From Clytia hemisphaerica (lineage: Eukaryota > Cnidaria > Hydrozoa > Leptothecata > Clytiidae), in contig CACVBU010000682.1 of the NCBI GenBank assembly GCA_902728285.1, positions 587,970 through 651,969 of the forward strand: a DNA stretch of 64,000 bases. The letters are read 5' to 3'. Below are positions 18,905 to 29,700 of the stretch, one piece after another. Position 1 is the first letter of the stretch; the number at the start of each line of letters is the position of its first letter. Below the pieces are notes generated by a model that saw only the letters and a program-made list of their open reading frames with translations, searched no databases and had not been told where the DNA came from. Both the position numbers and the translations under genes were made by a program.

Positions 18905-21900
18905 ATGTATTACTGCTCTGTCTGCCATAAGCTTGTAAACGACAACTCCAATTCTATACAATGTGATGTCTGCAATCTCTGGGTCCATCATAAAAAGTGC
19001 TCTGGCCTAAGTCGTGAAGAATTCCTTACTCTGTGTGAACCGAATAATAATGACAACTGGTTCTGCCCATGTTGTATCAATAATGCTCTCCCTCTACCCC
19101 CTGATGAAAATCCTCAAAATCCTGATAATACTGGCTCTAATCTCAACGAAAATCTTAAATCTATCCTTTCTGATCTCAACAACATAGTTTCAGATTTAAC
19201 AACCAATGATGACGACGAAAACTTCGATGAAATACAATTCCAATCTAATTCCTGCTCTTATGTAACTTGTGAAGAATTTAATTCACTTCTCTCTCCCAAG
19301 TCTGAAAGTCTCTCTGCTTTCCATCTAAACATCTCCTCAATGTCTAAACACTATGATGCGCTCCATACACTTTTGAATCAACTTAAGATTGAGTTTAATT
19401 TTATAGGTATCTCAGAATCTAGAAACACAATCAATGAGGAAAACCTTGCTCCCTCTACGGAGAGGGTACAAGATTTTCCGCTAACAAATTACAAAAAATT
19501 CTTCACTCCAACTGAATCCTCAGCTGGTGGAGTGTCCTTGTATATTTCTAAATCCCTTGTTCCAATACCAAGAAAGGATCTAGATAGCATCTGATATCTA
19601 GCAAAGAATCTTGAATCTATCTTTGTTGAAATTCCCAGACCAGCCGAAACAAACCTAGTTGTTGGTACCATTTACCAACATCCATGCATGTCGATAGACT
19701 CTTTTAACTCTGACTTTCTGAAGCCTCTTATCCACAAACTCTCGAAAGAAAAAAAACAAATTCTTCTCCTTGGTGACTTCAATATCAACCTTTTGAAATG
19801 TGACGAAGAACCAGTAAACTCTTTCCTTGATATTCTTGGCTCTAACCTTTTACTTCCTCAAATTCTACTTCCCACTAGAGTGACAAATCAATCTAAAACC
19901 CTTATTGACAACATTCTCTCAGGCCCTGCCACTTCTATGACTATATCTGGTAACCTTTGCTATTCTATTTCTGACCATTTACCCCAGTTTTGTCTTTTCC
20001 CTGAACTCAACTTCAACAAAATCAAGGATTCTGGTCCTTTTTTTAAACAAAACTGGTCTAAATTTGATAAAGATAACTTTATCAAACATTATACCTCAAT
20101 CAACTGGGATTCCCTATTCGATAGGTTTGACTTGGATCCCAACAAATGCTTTAATATTTTCAATGATAAAATGAAGGTACTTGTAGATCGACACGTTCCC
20201 ACAGTCAGGCTTACCAAGAGAGAGGTTGAATCTAAACTTAAGCCCTGGATCACACCTGGCATAGTTAAATCAATTTCAAAGAGGGACTTCTTTCAAAGGA
20301 AATCTCTCAAATCAAAAAATCAAGCAACTGCAGATCACTTTGACAGCCTTTACAGGACCTACCGAAACCAAATAGTCAATCTAACCAAATTAAGTAAAAA
20401 AAATTACTACACAAGCTTTTTTCAAAGATATTCCAATAATATGAAAAAAGTCTGGTCCGGGATCCGTGACATTATTTCATCTAAAACTCAAACTAATTCC
20501 AATATCTCCGTAACAATTGATGGTCAGATTCAATCGAAGCCTGACAAAGTTGCTAACCATTTTAACAACTTTTTCACTTCCATTGCTGATGACATCAGGG
20601 ACAAGATTCCCCCCTCCTATCAACACTTCTCCTCTTTCCTCAAACACAAAAATCAAAACTCCATTTTCCTCAGACCTACATCACCTGATGAAGTCGCAAA
20701 AATTATTGGATCCTTCTCCTCCTCTAAGTCATCTGGACCAAACAGTATCCCAATAAAAATTCTCAAAATCCTTCAAGATAAGATCTCAAATCCCCTTTCG
20801 ACTCTAATCAATCGATCCTATCATACAGGGGTATTTCCTGAAGTACTAAAAATCTCGAAGGTTATTCCAGTCTTCAAAAACAAAGGCTCCCCGCTCGATG
20901 TATCAAACTATCGCCCAATTTCTCTCTTATCTAACATAGAAAAGATCTATGAAAAAATTATGTATTCGCGGGTCGTGGAATTTTTAAACCAATTCAATCA
21001 AATATATATACTCTAGACAATTTGGTTTTCGTAAAGGTCATTCAACAACACATACTCTCATGAACATCTTGGAAGTATTAGAGAACACCTTGATGATGGT
21101 GGGTTTGCTTGTGGTGTATTTGTCGATCTACAAAAGGCCTTTGACACTGTGGATCATGAAATACTAATATCTAAGCTAAACCACTATGGCATCCGAGGTA
21201 ATACTAAAGACTGGTTCAAGTCATATCTCTCGGAAAGGTCCCAATATCTTTCAATCTCGGGAACAAAATCAAAACATAAACCAATTAAACACGGTGTACC
21301 TCAGGGCTCTGTCCTGGGTCCTCTATTATTTCTTGTATACATTAATGATCTCCATTACTGTATCAGAACCTCAGAAACCTATCACTTTGCCGACGACACT
21401 CATCTACTAAATCTCTCTCAAACTGTCTGGTCTCTGTGTGGGAGAGTGAACTCTGATCTCAGAGTTCTTGTTAGCTGGCTGAATGCTAACAAAATATCGC
21501 TTAACGCTAGCAAGACCGAATTTATCATCTTTAGGTCCAATAGGCGCCGTCTTGATACTATCCCGAAAATCGAAATCTCGGGTAAGCGCTTAACTCCAAG
21601 TAAAATCATCAAATATCTAGGTGTCCATCTTGATGAACACCTCTCTTGGAAACAACATGTTGCTGTTGTTACTGCCAAACTTCGTCGTGCAAATGGGGCT
21701 ATCTCTAAACTCCGTCACTATCTCCCTCTTCCAAACCTTATCAACGTCTACCATGCTATCTTCTCCTCTCACATTCGCTATGCTTGTCAAACTTGGGGCC
21801 TCTGTGATAACACTGTCACCCACAGAATCCAAGTCCTACAAAATACTGCTATCAGGATTATGACCTTCCAAGAACCAAGGGCCTCTGTCACTCCCACCTA

Positions 21901-22105
21901 TAATGAACTCAAAATCTTAAAATTCTTTGATCTCGTTGAAACACTCAATATTATGTTCATATACCGCTACCTGAATAGATACCTTCCTTCTGACTGTCTT
22001 TCTACTTTTACCTTTTCTGTAATTCCTCAAAACTGCTTACCTTTTAGCACTTTGACAAGCCAGTCCACTTTCTCTTCCAAACTTAAACTAAAACTCGTCA
22101 GTTAA
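18905..22105 (+). pseudogene. CR1/L2-like LINE ORF2: PHD finger, endonuclease, reverse transcriptase
   Basis: The first part (18905-19594) opens with a C4HC3 PHD finger (CSVCHKLV, CDVCNLWVHHKKC, WFCPCC), then the start of an AP-type endonuclease (FHLNISSM, FIGISESR). An in-frame TGA at 19592-19594 interrupts it. The same frame continues with ILLLGDFNINLL and SISDHLPQF (endonuclease catalytic Asp/Asn and SDH), then reverse transcriptase: VIPVFKNKG, SNYRPISLLS, FVDLQKAFDTVDH, HGVPQGSVLGPLLF, YHFADDTHLL, KYLGVHLDEHLSWK. Between 21005 and 21090 the frame is lost and regained by two small indels (the FGFRKGHSTT segment is in another frame). So the copy is nearly full length but disabled. CR1/Jockey-group assignment rests on the PHD finger and FADDT. 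Confidence 0.85.
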
Positions 22106-22395
22106 ATCTGCAATTTCCACCACTTCCATCATCCAAAAAAAATATTCCTTGCTGCTGCCAAAGCAACTTATAAAATAATTATGTATATATCTATTCTCTC
22201 CTCCATTTCAGCTCATTTCTATTTTTCTCTTCTTATAGTTTTTATTTCTTAGATTTTTAACATTATATGTATCATTATAGTTTTTACTTCCAACCGACCT
22301 TGTAAACCCTTAGGGTTATTTCGTGTTAGGAATATTTAAATGTACATAAGCTCGTAAAACGAAAATAAACTTGAAACTTGAAACTTGAACTTGAA
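18905..22395 (+). mobile_element. LINE insertion with CTTGAAA-repeat tail
   Basis: The 3' UTR after 22105 ends in short tandem CTTGAAA units (about 22363-22393), the sort of microsatellite tail that CR1/L2-type elements carry instead of poly(A). The 5' boundary is uncertain and may include the ORF at 18492. Immediately downstream lies the 3' part of another LINE. Confidence 0.7.
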
Positions 22396-23176
22396 ATTGG
22401 GACTAGAGCCAACCATATCAGCCTCCTTTTTATCAGGAACGTCAATACAACCACCTTTGGCAGTGCTGCAAATAAGGCAATTTCAGTTGGCCGGTAATTT
22501 TTCGAATGTAACGAGCATCTTTGTAGTCATTTATTACAGATTGACTTATTGGATTATTAGATTGACTAAACACCTATTTTAATTTAAAAGCTGTTCCTCC
22601 TTTAAATAGAAGCGCTAAGTATTAATCTAAGCCTCTAATCTTCAAATTTTAACCGGACAAAATGAAAAACTGAGCTTCAGAATGGCCGGTAGAAACTACG
22701 AAATGACCGGTAATTACCGGTCACCGGCCGTTATTTGCAGCACTGCTTTGGCCTCCAACTCTCTCACACGGCTTGCTTCACGTCAATGGAATAATTTACA
22801 AGAGCATCTTGAAGACAAAAATCTACAAATCATTGAACCACTAGATTTACTATCACATATTCATGAATTTTACCTCAACAAATACGCCCCTCGGGAACCC
22901 CCTCAGCAACAGTAATTGCATACCAGAGTCTCATTATTTTTAACTGTATATATTTCATGAAAAAAAAACTAAAAATGTAAATACAAAAGCTTTATTTAGG
23001 ATATAGGATATTTTAAAACTTTATTATTTGTTATTATATTTTATTTTATTTTATTTTTGCTTAAAACTTTTAATTTTTTTATTAGGTTGCACCATTTGTA
23101 ATTAGGTTTCTAAACTTGGTGTCCCTTCCTTCGGGTAAATATATGTTTTGAATTGAATTGAATTGAATTGAATTGA
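22396..23176 (+). pseudogene. Older LINE 3' end, split by a MITE
   Basis: Coding of the extreme C-terminus reads SFLSGTSIQPPL up to 22460 and resumes as ASNSLTRLASRQWNNLQEHL from 22752. Removing the MITE and one 6-bp duplication joins the two in frame. A 3' UTR follows and ends in ATTGA tandem units (about 23148-23176), again a LINE-type tail. It stops at TAA 22913-22915. Confidence 0.65.
22461..22745. mobile_element. hAT-like MITE with 6-bp target-site duplication
   Basis: Inverted ends CAGTGCTGCAAATAAGGC and GCCGTTATTTGCAGCACTG, with GGCCGGTAAT/ACCGGTAATTACCGG inside both ends. CTTTGG is duplicated at 22455-22460 and 22746-22751. The CAGTG start is typical of hAT-group termini. There is no transposase. 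A similar end, CAGGGCTGCAAATAAAT, occurs at 26234. Confidence 0.85.
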
Positions 23177-23770
23177 TGGATTTCCCTGGGCCTGACTGTC
23201 AAGGAAATGTCGAAAACGAAGCATCGGACTCAACGAGTTGGATGAGCTGTTCAAGCAGAAGCCAAAAAAAGGTACAAAAGAGGTAGGTAAGCCAATAATT
23301 GGCTGGAAACAAAAGGCTTACTAGATGTTTTGATGACGAGTGATGATGAGACTTATTTTAACTGTTATAATGTAAAAGATATTGAAATTGAAATTGATGA
23401 GAGATCAGGTGTTTTGGCTTGGGCCCGTTTCCCGCGCAAAAAGTTTAAGGCCATGTCTATACTGACAACATTTTGCAGACTATTATATTTTGACTAACAA
23501 ATAACAACTATACAAATAATACATTATTGATTCATATCAGTATATTTTGAAGATTTTAAAAATTTCTAATCTTATATTTTTAAAGGAAAAATAACATTTT
23601 TTGACGTAAAACAATCTTTCAAAATCTATAAAACGAGGTCTGGAATTTACATTTAATTTTTTCGCTGACCTCTTTTTTTTTGATCAAAACTTTTCGGCCA
23701 AAAGGACGAAGACTAGCACGCGGCTTGTCAAAGATTCAGATCAGTGGTTTACTTCTCGAAAAAAATCAAG
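23177..23770. promoter_or_regulatory. 5' flank and presumed promoter of SF3B6
   Basis: No confident ORF. A short frame at 23205-23320 (SIGLNELDELFKQKPKK) looks coding-like but is broken and unassigned. The start codon of SF3B6 at 23771 follows TCAAG in an ATG context of AAGATGGCGATGC, which overlaps a YY1-like AAGATGGCG core-promoter motif often found at the start of housekeeping genes. Confidence 0.4.
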
Positions 23771-26700
23771 ATGGCGATGCAAAAAAGGAATAACGTAAGA
23801 TTTTCATTTTTAGACCCTCTTTTATTAGTCATTATTTAGAGGGAGAACGAATATGTATGTTTTGTTACTACTTAAATATATAGATAGATAGACTCGGCTT
23901 ATTAGAATACTTTTCTGATAACTGAAACAAATTTAGACCAAAAATCAGAAAAAAATTTACAGCACTACATTAACAATTAAAGGAGAATCTTGCTTCCCAA
24001 CAACTTCCCCATTTTTTGAAGGAAATGTCATGGAATCCTGTTTTTTTTGTAAAAAAGGAACTTTGTTTTCTCTTGCAAAAACCCTCTTTTGTGAATCTCC
24101 TCACACAAAGCTCTAAAGCAGCATTTAAATAACTTACATGGAAACCAGAATTATGATTCTTTTTTTTTTTCTATTTCTATTTGGTTGAGTTGCAGGAGGC
24201 TTTAGAGGCCTATTCTCGCAACTATAGACGCTTACTAATGAGCATCCCGTCAGCACCATGAACTGACTACCCAATTCCCCTCACATGGCATGGGTTGACC
24301 CGGGCGAAGGAACGTTCACACAAGTGAACTGCCGTGAGTGGGAATCGAACCCTGGCCGCCTGCACAGAAGCCAAGGTCGACTACCACTATACTACGGCAC
24401 CTTCAATGACACAATGGGTTCTACCATTTTGTGTGCGGTTTGAGTCTATTATTGATTACCTTTAAGGGACCCGTCCACCATATTCATTTGACAACTTATA
24501 ACGTCAAATTGAGGTTATCCTCTGAAACCCCCACCCCCCACAGATAACGTCAAGCGATGTACCGATGTATACCAAAAGTTGTGTAGCCATTTTTCATATG
24601 ACCCTGGGTAACGCCCACACATGCCCGTACATTTGCCGGCGTTTGCGGGCAAAATTTTGACTTAGGATTTGTAACGTCGCCCGAACGCGCCCGGTCAAAG
24701 ATTTCCAGAGTATAAAAAAACATTTTCAGGAACTCTAAACATAAATTTAATGATGCAGTTTAAAATGTTTTTGGTCAGTAAAATATATACTTATATCGCG
24801 CGTTCTGATTGGTCGGAGAAAAGGAAAGTGGTTTTTGCGCGTTCTGATTGGTCGAAGAAAACGAAAGTGGTTTTCCTTTGTGAATCGTGCATTTTTATTG
24901 GGTGAGATAAACTCGGTTTTAGTTTCCGACATGCTTCTAATTCTAAATTAAAGATGGCGGCGCATGAGGGAACATGACTTTGTGAAAGTTTAAACACGAA
25001 GGAAATATGATTAGATTTAAAGGTTAAAACTCTTTATTTTTCTCTTAGTTTGATAATCAAAAGATTCTACAATGTTTTGGGAGTCTAAATATCCAAAGGT
25101 TTTTTGTTTTCAATGGGAAAAAGTTATCGTGTATATATACTTTTTGATCGAAAAAATCAAAAATTAAGGGAACAGAGACGAGGAGCGAAAATCTCATTTG
25201 CGGGCAAAATTTTGACTTAGAATGGCTCCGCCCGCAAATGTGCGGGAATGTGCGGGCGTTACCCAGGGTCGTTTTTTCATCAAAGTTTTCTCGTTCCGTC
25301 GCAAAGTCCGTACTTGGTTGTACCCGTGCGCATATGTGTTCTTTTAACTAATGACCTTTATTTTAAAAGAAATTAAAAGCTCCACTTGGCGCTAGGTCCG
25401 TGCAGTGCTTTAGGCGAGCCACCTTCTTTGCCCACTTGTGCGATGTGGTTCGCTCGATCGCGCAAACAATGACAATATGATGTAATGATATCATAGCGCA
25501 AACCAATGGGATTATGCGAGCAGCAAATTTCCTTGTACTTCATACACAAATATATTTTCGACAGCTTATAAAGTATAGTGTGGTTGGTGGTTACAAATAT
25601 CCGCGATTTTCACAAAAAGGTATACCTATGATTTCTTATAACGTCAAACCTAACTAACTTTTGAAAACCCCTCCACCCCCTCATAACCGCTTGTAATAAT
25701 TATGCATTGCCAAATTTGGTTCTCCATCGATGGTGACGTCACCTAAGCATAAAAAAGAAAGGATTTCGTCAGTTTTATGCATATATTAATTTGCGAGATA
25801 TTCTATTCGCCGCGCGAGCGAACTTTTCGTAGACTAGTCAAAATACTTTCTTTTACTTGCGGGATTGATGGTAACTTTTCATCTTCGTTATTTTTAAAAT
25901 GAAGCACAACCGAAAATAAATGAAATTTCAGAAAGTTGCGTACTTCCAGTGAGTAAACGATTCTGACAATTAAAAAAATTGATGATGATGATTTTTTTCG
26001 GTCTTTTGTTTGACTGAACTCAAGAAAAGCTCAAAAAACTAACTTTCCCTAAGGAAACGCAGGCAAAAACGGGGTTTGTTTACCTCCAGAGCCCAAACGC
26101 TGGAGAGCATCAAAATAATGTGCACGCATTAGTTTTACGAATTACGGGAAAGGTGTATATATTGTAAATAAAATTTTCTCAACCTCAAATTCCACGATTA
26201 TTTTTTCCCTTGAAATCCAAATTACTTCACCCGCAGGGCTGCAAATAAATATCTTTAGTCAATAGGACATCATGTCCAACAGAAATGAAACCCTGTCGGT
26301 CAAACTCAAAATCCTGTCAGTCATTCGGTGTATTTCTTTTCTAAAATTATTCAGTCTTGAAAATTACAGAGAAAGCCAGTAGGTAAAATAAAAGTGACCT
26401 TGGAACAATTCGTTACTATAACAGAGAAATTGATTTGATAAAAGTGATCTTAGAAGCACCCGTGAAAGTTTCAAAGAAAGCGAGTGGATAAAAGTGATCT
26501 CTTAGAAATACTCTTAAAAGTTAGAATCTATAAAAGTAATCTTTGCAATACGGTGCGGTGGAGAGCGAAGTATTGTCTTTCTTTTGTTTCAGAAAACAAT
26601 CGATGTACAGGCTTTGGTTGCAAAGGACAACTGTCATGGCGGCTCGAAGGACTCTGATTAATACTCTTATTTCTAAAAAGCTCTCTAACTTTTTCTAAGC

Positions 26701-29700
26701 GTACTTTTGCTGGCCAAAAGTTTGAAAATAAATACTAGAATACCAAGCGAATACATTTATGAAATCTAGTGTGAGAAAAACATCATCAGACGAGTAAATT
26801 CAAACAAAATGCTTATAATGACACAAAATTTTGAATTGGGTATATCTTTCCAATATTTCTCCGAGAAGAGCTGAAATTGACATGTATTAGACGTGAGTCT
26901 CCTAGCTCCACTGGTATGAAAATCTTTTGGTGGCACGTGGTGAGGTTGAGGTTGAAGTTTAGAAATTTCTGGTGTCAATATTCAATTTCTTATAGCATGT
27001 TTTTGCATCTTCCTCGCATTTTAAAATGTCATAACGACGTATAATCAGTAATTAACTAGATGAGGTTGACTCTCGGAGGAGAACTTAAAGGCTCATTTGG
27101 GAATTGAATAAGTGTATTTTGATGAGAAATGCAATTAAAATGCTATGAAGAATCATGTTAATGGTGGAAGGAGGGTGAACAATAATGTCATTACTGCAGA
27201 CAAGGCTTGTACATTAGAAATTGGCAAAAATCAGCAAGTTGTTTTTCCAGTGTGTATAATAATTCCTTGGTGCTAACAAGGGGTATTTCGGGTCCCATAT
27301 CTTTCAAAGGACTTTTCCATTTGCCTTGAAATTTGACAACTTACTTAACCTAAGGATGAGCTACCACTGGTGTAAAAATGAAGGCTGTAGCATAAGTTTA
27401 AAATAGCTCATTTTTCGCATTCACAAATTTAACCACTAAAAATCACAAATTTTTCAACCAAAAATACATTCAAATATTGAGCTTTTGATTCTCTAAAAGA
27501 AGCAAAAAAAATTTCCACAAAAAATTTGACTATCAAAAGTTACAAGCATTCTTGTTTCTACTGCCAATTATCTGGATACACTTTAGATTCAGTTATATTA
27601 ACTCAAAAATACTTTTTTGTCATTTTCAGGTTCGTTTGCCACCAGAAGTCAATAGAATTCTCTACGTCAGGTTGGTTTTTCTGTTCTGATTCTATTTTCT
27701 CAAAACTGAACAATGAACACTTCCAGTTTCAAGGTCCAGAACACTGTTTGTATACGGCTTTCTATTAATTCAATATTTTTGGACCTATCTTGGAGGTCCT
27801 TTAAATTTAACGTTCGTTCGTTTGCTCGTTCGTTTGTCGTTCGTCTGTTACCAGCTTTTCTTGGGACTGGCTCATTAGTTTCTCTGATTTTTTGAGGAAA
27901 TTGCAGTTTTTGCAGATTTTCATTTGCAGGCTTCCCAAGCGGTTAAAGTACCTGAAAATCAGACTGATCTTGGTTCGGTATTACAAGCGGTCTAGTAGCG
28001 GTCAAGTTTTTTTTTAGATCGGTCTCCAGACCTTCTAGAAATGTGATCTCTAACGGTTCTGGCTGCTTCTAGATGCTCGTGGTCGCTCACTAGACCGGTT
28101 TGGGCCGTTCGTTAGACCGGTCCAGGCCGCTAGTTAGTGATTTTTAGGAACAATTACATCAAAGAATTCTTGTAAAAGGATGTCGACCTTGGATGGGACC
28201 GGACGGCAGCGGCAGCTAAATTAACTAGACTCGTCATAGCAGCCTTTTGGTAAATTTATACCGGTTATCTACCGGCCCTTAACCCTATTAGCCCCAGGGG
28301 GTAGAATCTACCACGCTGGTGTTCTTTTGTGTATATCTCAGAGAAAAATTTTTGAAACGACTTGAAACTTTCTGACTTTTAATAAAATTATAGTAAGAGT
28401 ACTTGTGCAAAATTTTAGGGTCATAGGTCCTCTCGGTCAGGTTTTATGATTTTATTGTGAAACATGACATAAAACCAAGCTAAAATCGCTTAAAACTCAA
28501 AATTTTAAAATTACGATAGCTTCTGAAGTATTGATCCAATCATATTCAAATTTTGACAGGTAATAGGTATTATTAATGTGATTTAAAAATAATGTAAAAA
28601 AATATTTGAAATGATGACGTCATCATTTATGACGTCATCAAATTCTGTAAATTTTACTCATTTTCAGCATGGATTTTAACAAAAAATCTTAATGGGAAAT
28701 AGTAAACTGGCAATTATATTTAAATAAACCAGCTGCGCTGGAAGGTCAGCCCAATAAGTTTAAAACGATTAGAAGGAAGTACAATCAAGAAACCTAATTC
28801 GTTGTTAAAGTCAAAGAGGTTGAAGAGCTCATTTTGGCTGAAACTTCAGACGAAAAAATGTTTAACACAAAGTTGGATTTGTCCAAAGTGAACATGGGAT
28901 AGATGTTGGAATTTCACCTGGGGGGATACTAGGTTTACGAGGTGACGGGTGTCCGAGCCGAAATTCGACCCTTTGAGAGACAAAATTTTGATGATTTTGG
29001 GACCCTTTGAGAGACTTTCCTAAAATTTTGGTAGATTTTTTCCAAATTTTGGTCAAAATTTCTGGAAATCGTGTCCTTTTTAGAGAAAAATTTTCGATAG
29101 AGACTAACTTATGAATTTGTACCCCTCTGAGAGACTTTTGAGGCCTGAAAAAAGGTACCCTTATGGTTCGCATCCATTTTGCCTAAGTAAACCCCCCGGG
29201 AAATTTCACCTAAATCTGTTCGTTAGAATGTCTTAAACCTGTTCGTTATTCTCTGAGAAAGTATGAGGCCCCCTAGCGGTTTGCGTGATGGCGTGATCAA
29301 GATTTTGGCGTGATGCGTGATAGAGCAAAAATTTGAGGCGTGATGCGTGATTTGGGCTATTTTTCGCTATTTTTTGCGTGATGACAAATTTTAGCGATTT
29401 TCGTGATGCGTGATGGAGAAAATATTTTTGCGTGATTGCGTGATTAGGTGTGCCGCTGGGGGGGGCTCGTATATCCGAGGCGGTCGCTTTAGATGTTCAC
29501 TGTTCACTGCAGCTTTCATCACATTTGTCAGATTGATTTAAATGACGTGTTGAACCAAGTAGGCCCCTAGTATAATGTGAATGAGTAGGGGCATTTTATA
29601 TTGAGGAAGCTGCGTCGAAAATTCCGTCCAGTTTCGATAACTCAATCGAAAGTTATGATGATTCCAAGTTTCTGTTACGCCACACTTTAACACACAAAAA

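Noticed and set aside
24390-24404. True tRNA gene at the head of the minus-strand repeat
   Set aside because: A- and B-box-like sequences are present, but no complete cloverleaf acceptor pairing and a long unrelated body follow. A SINE explains it better.
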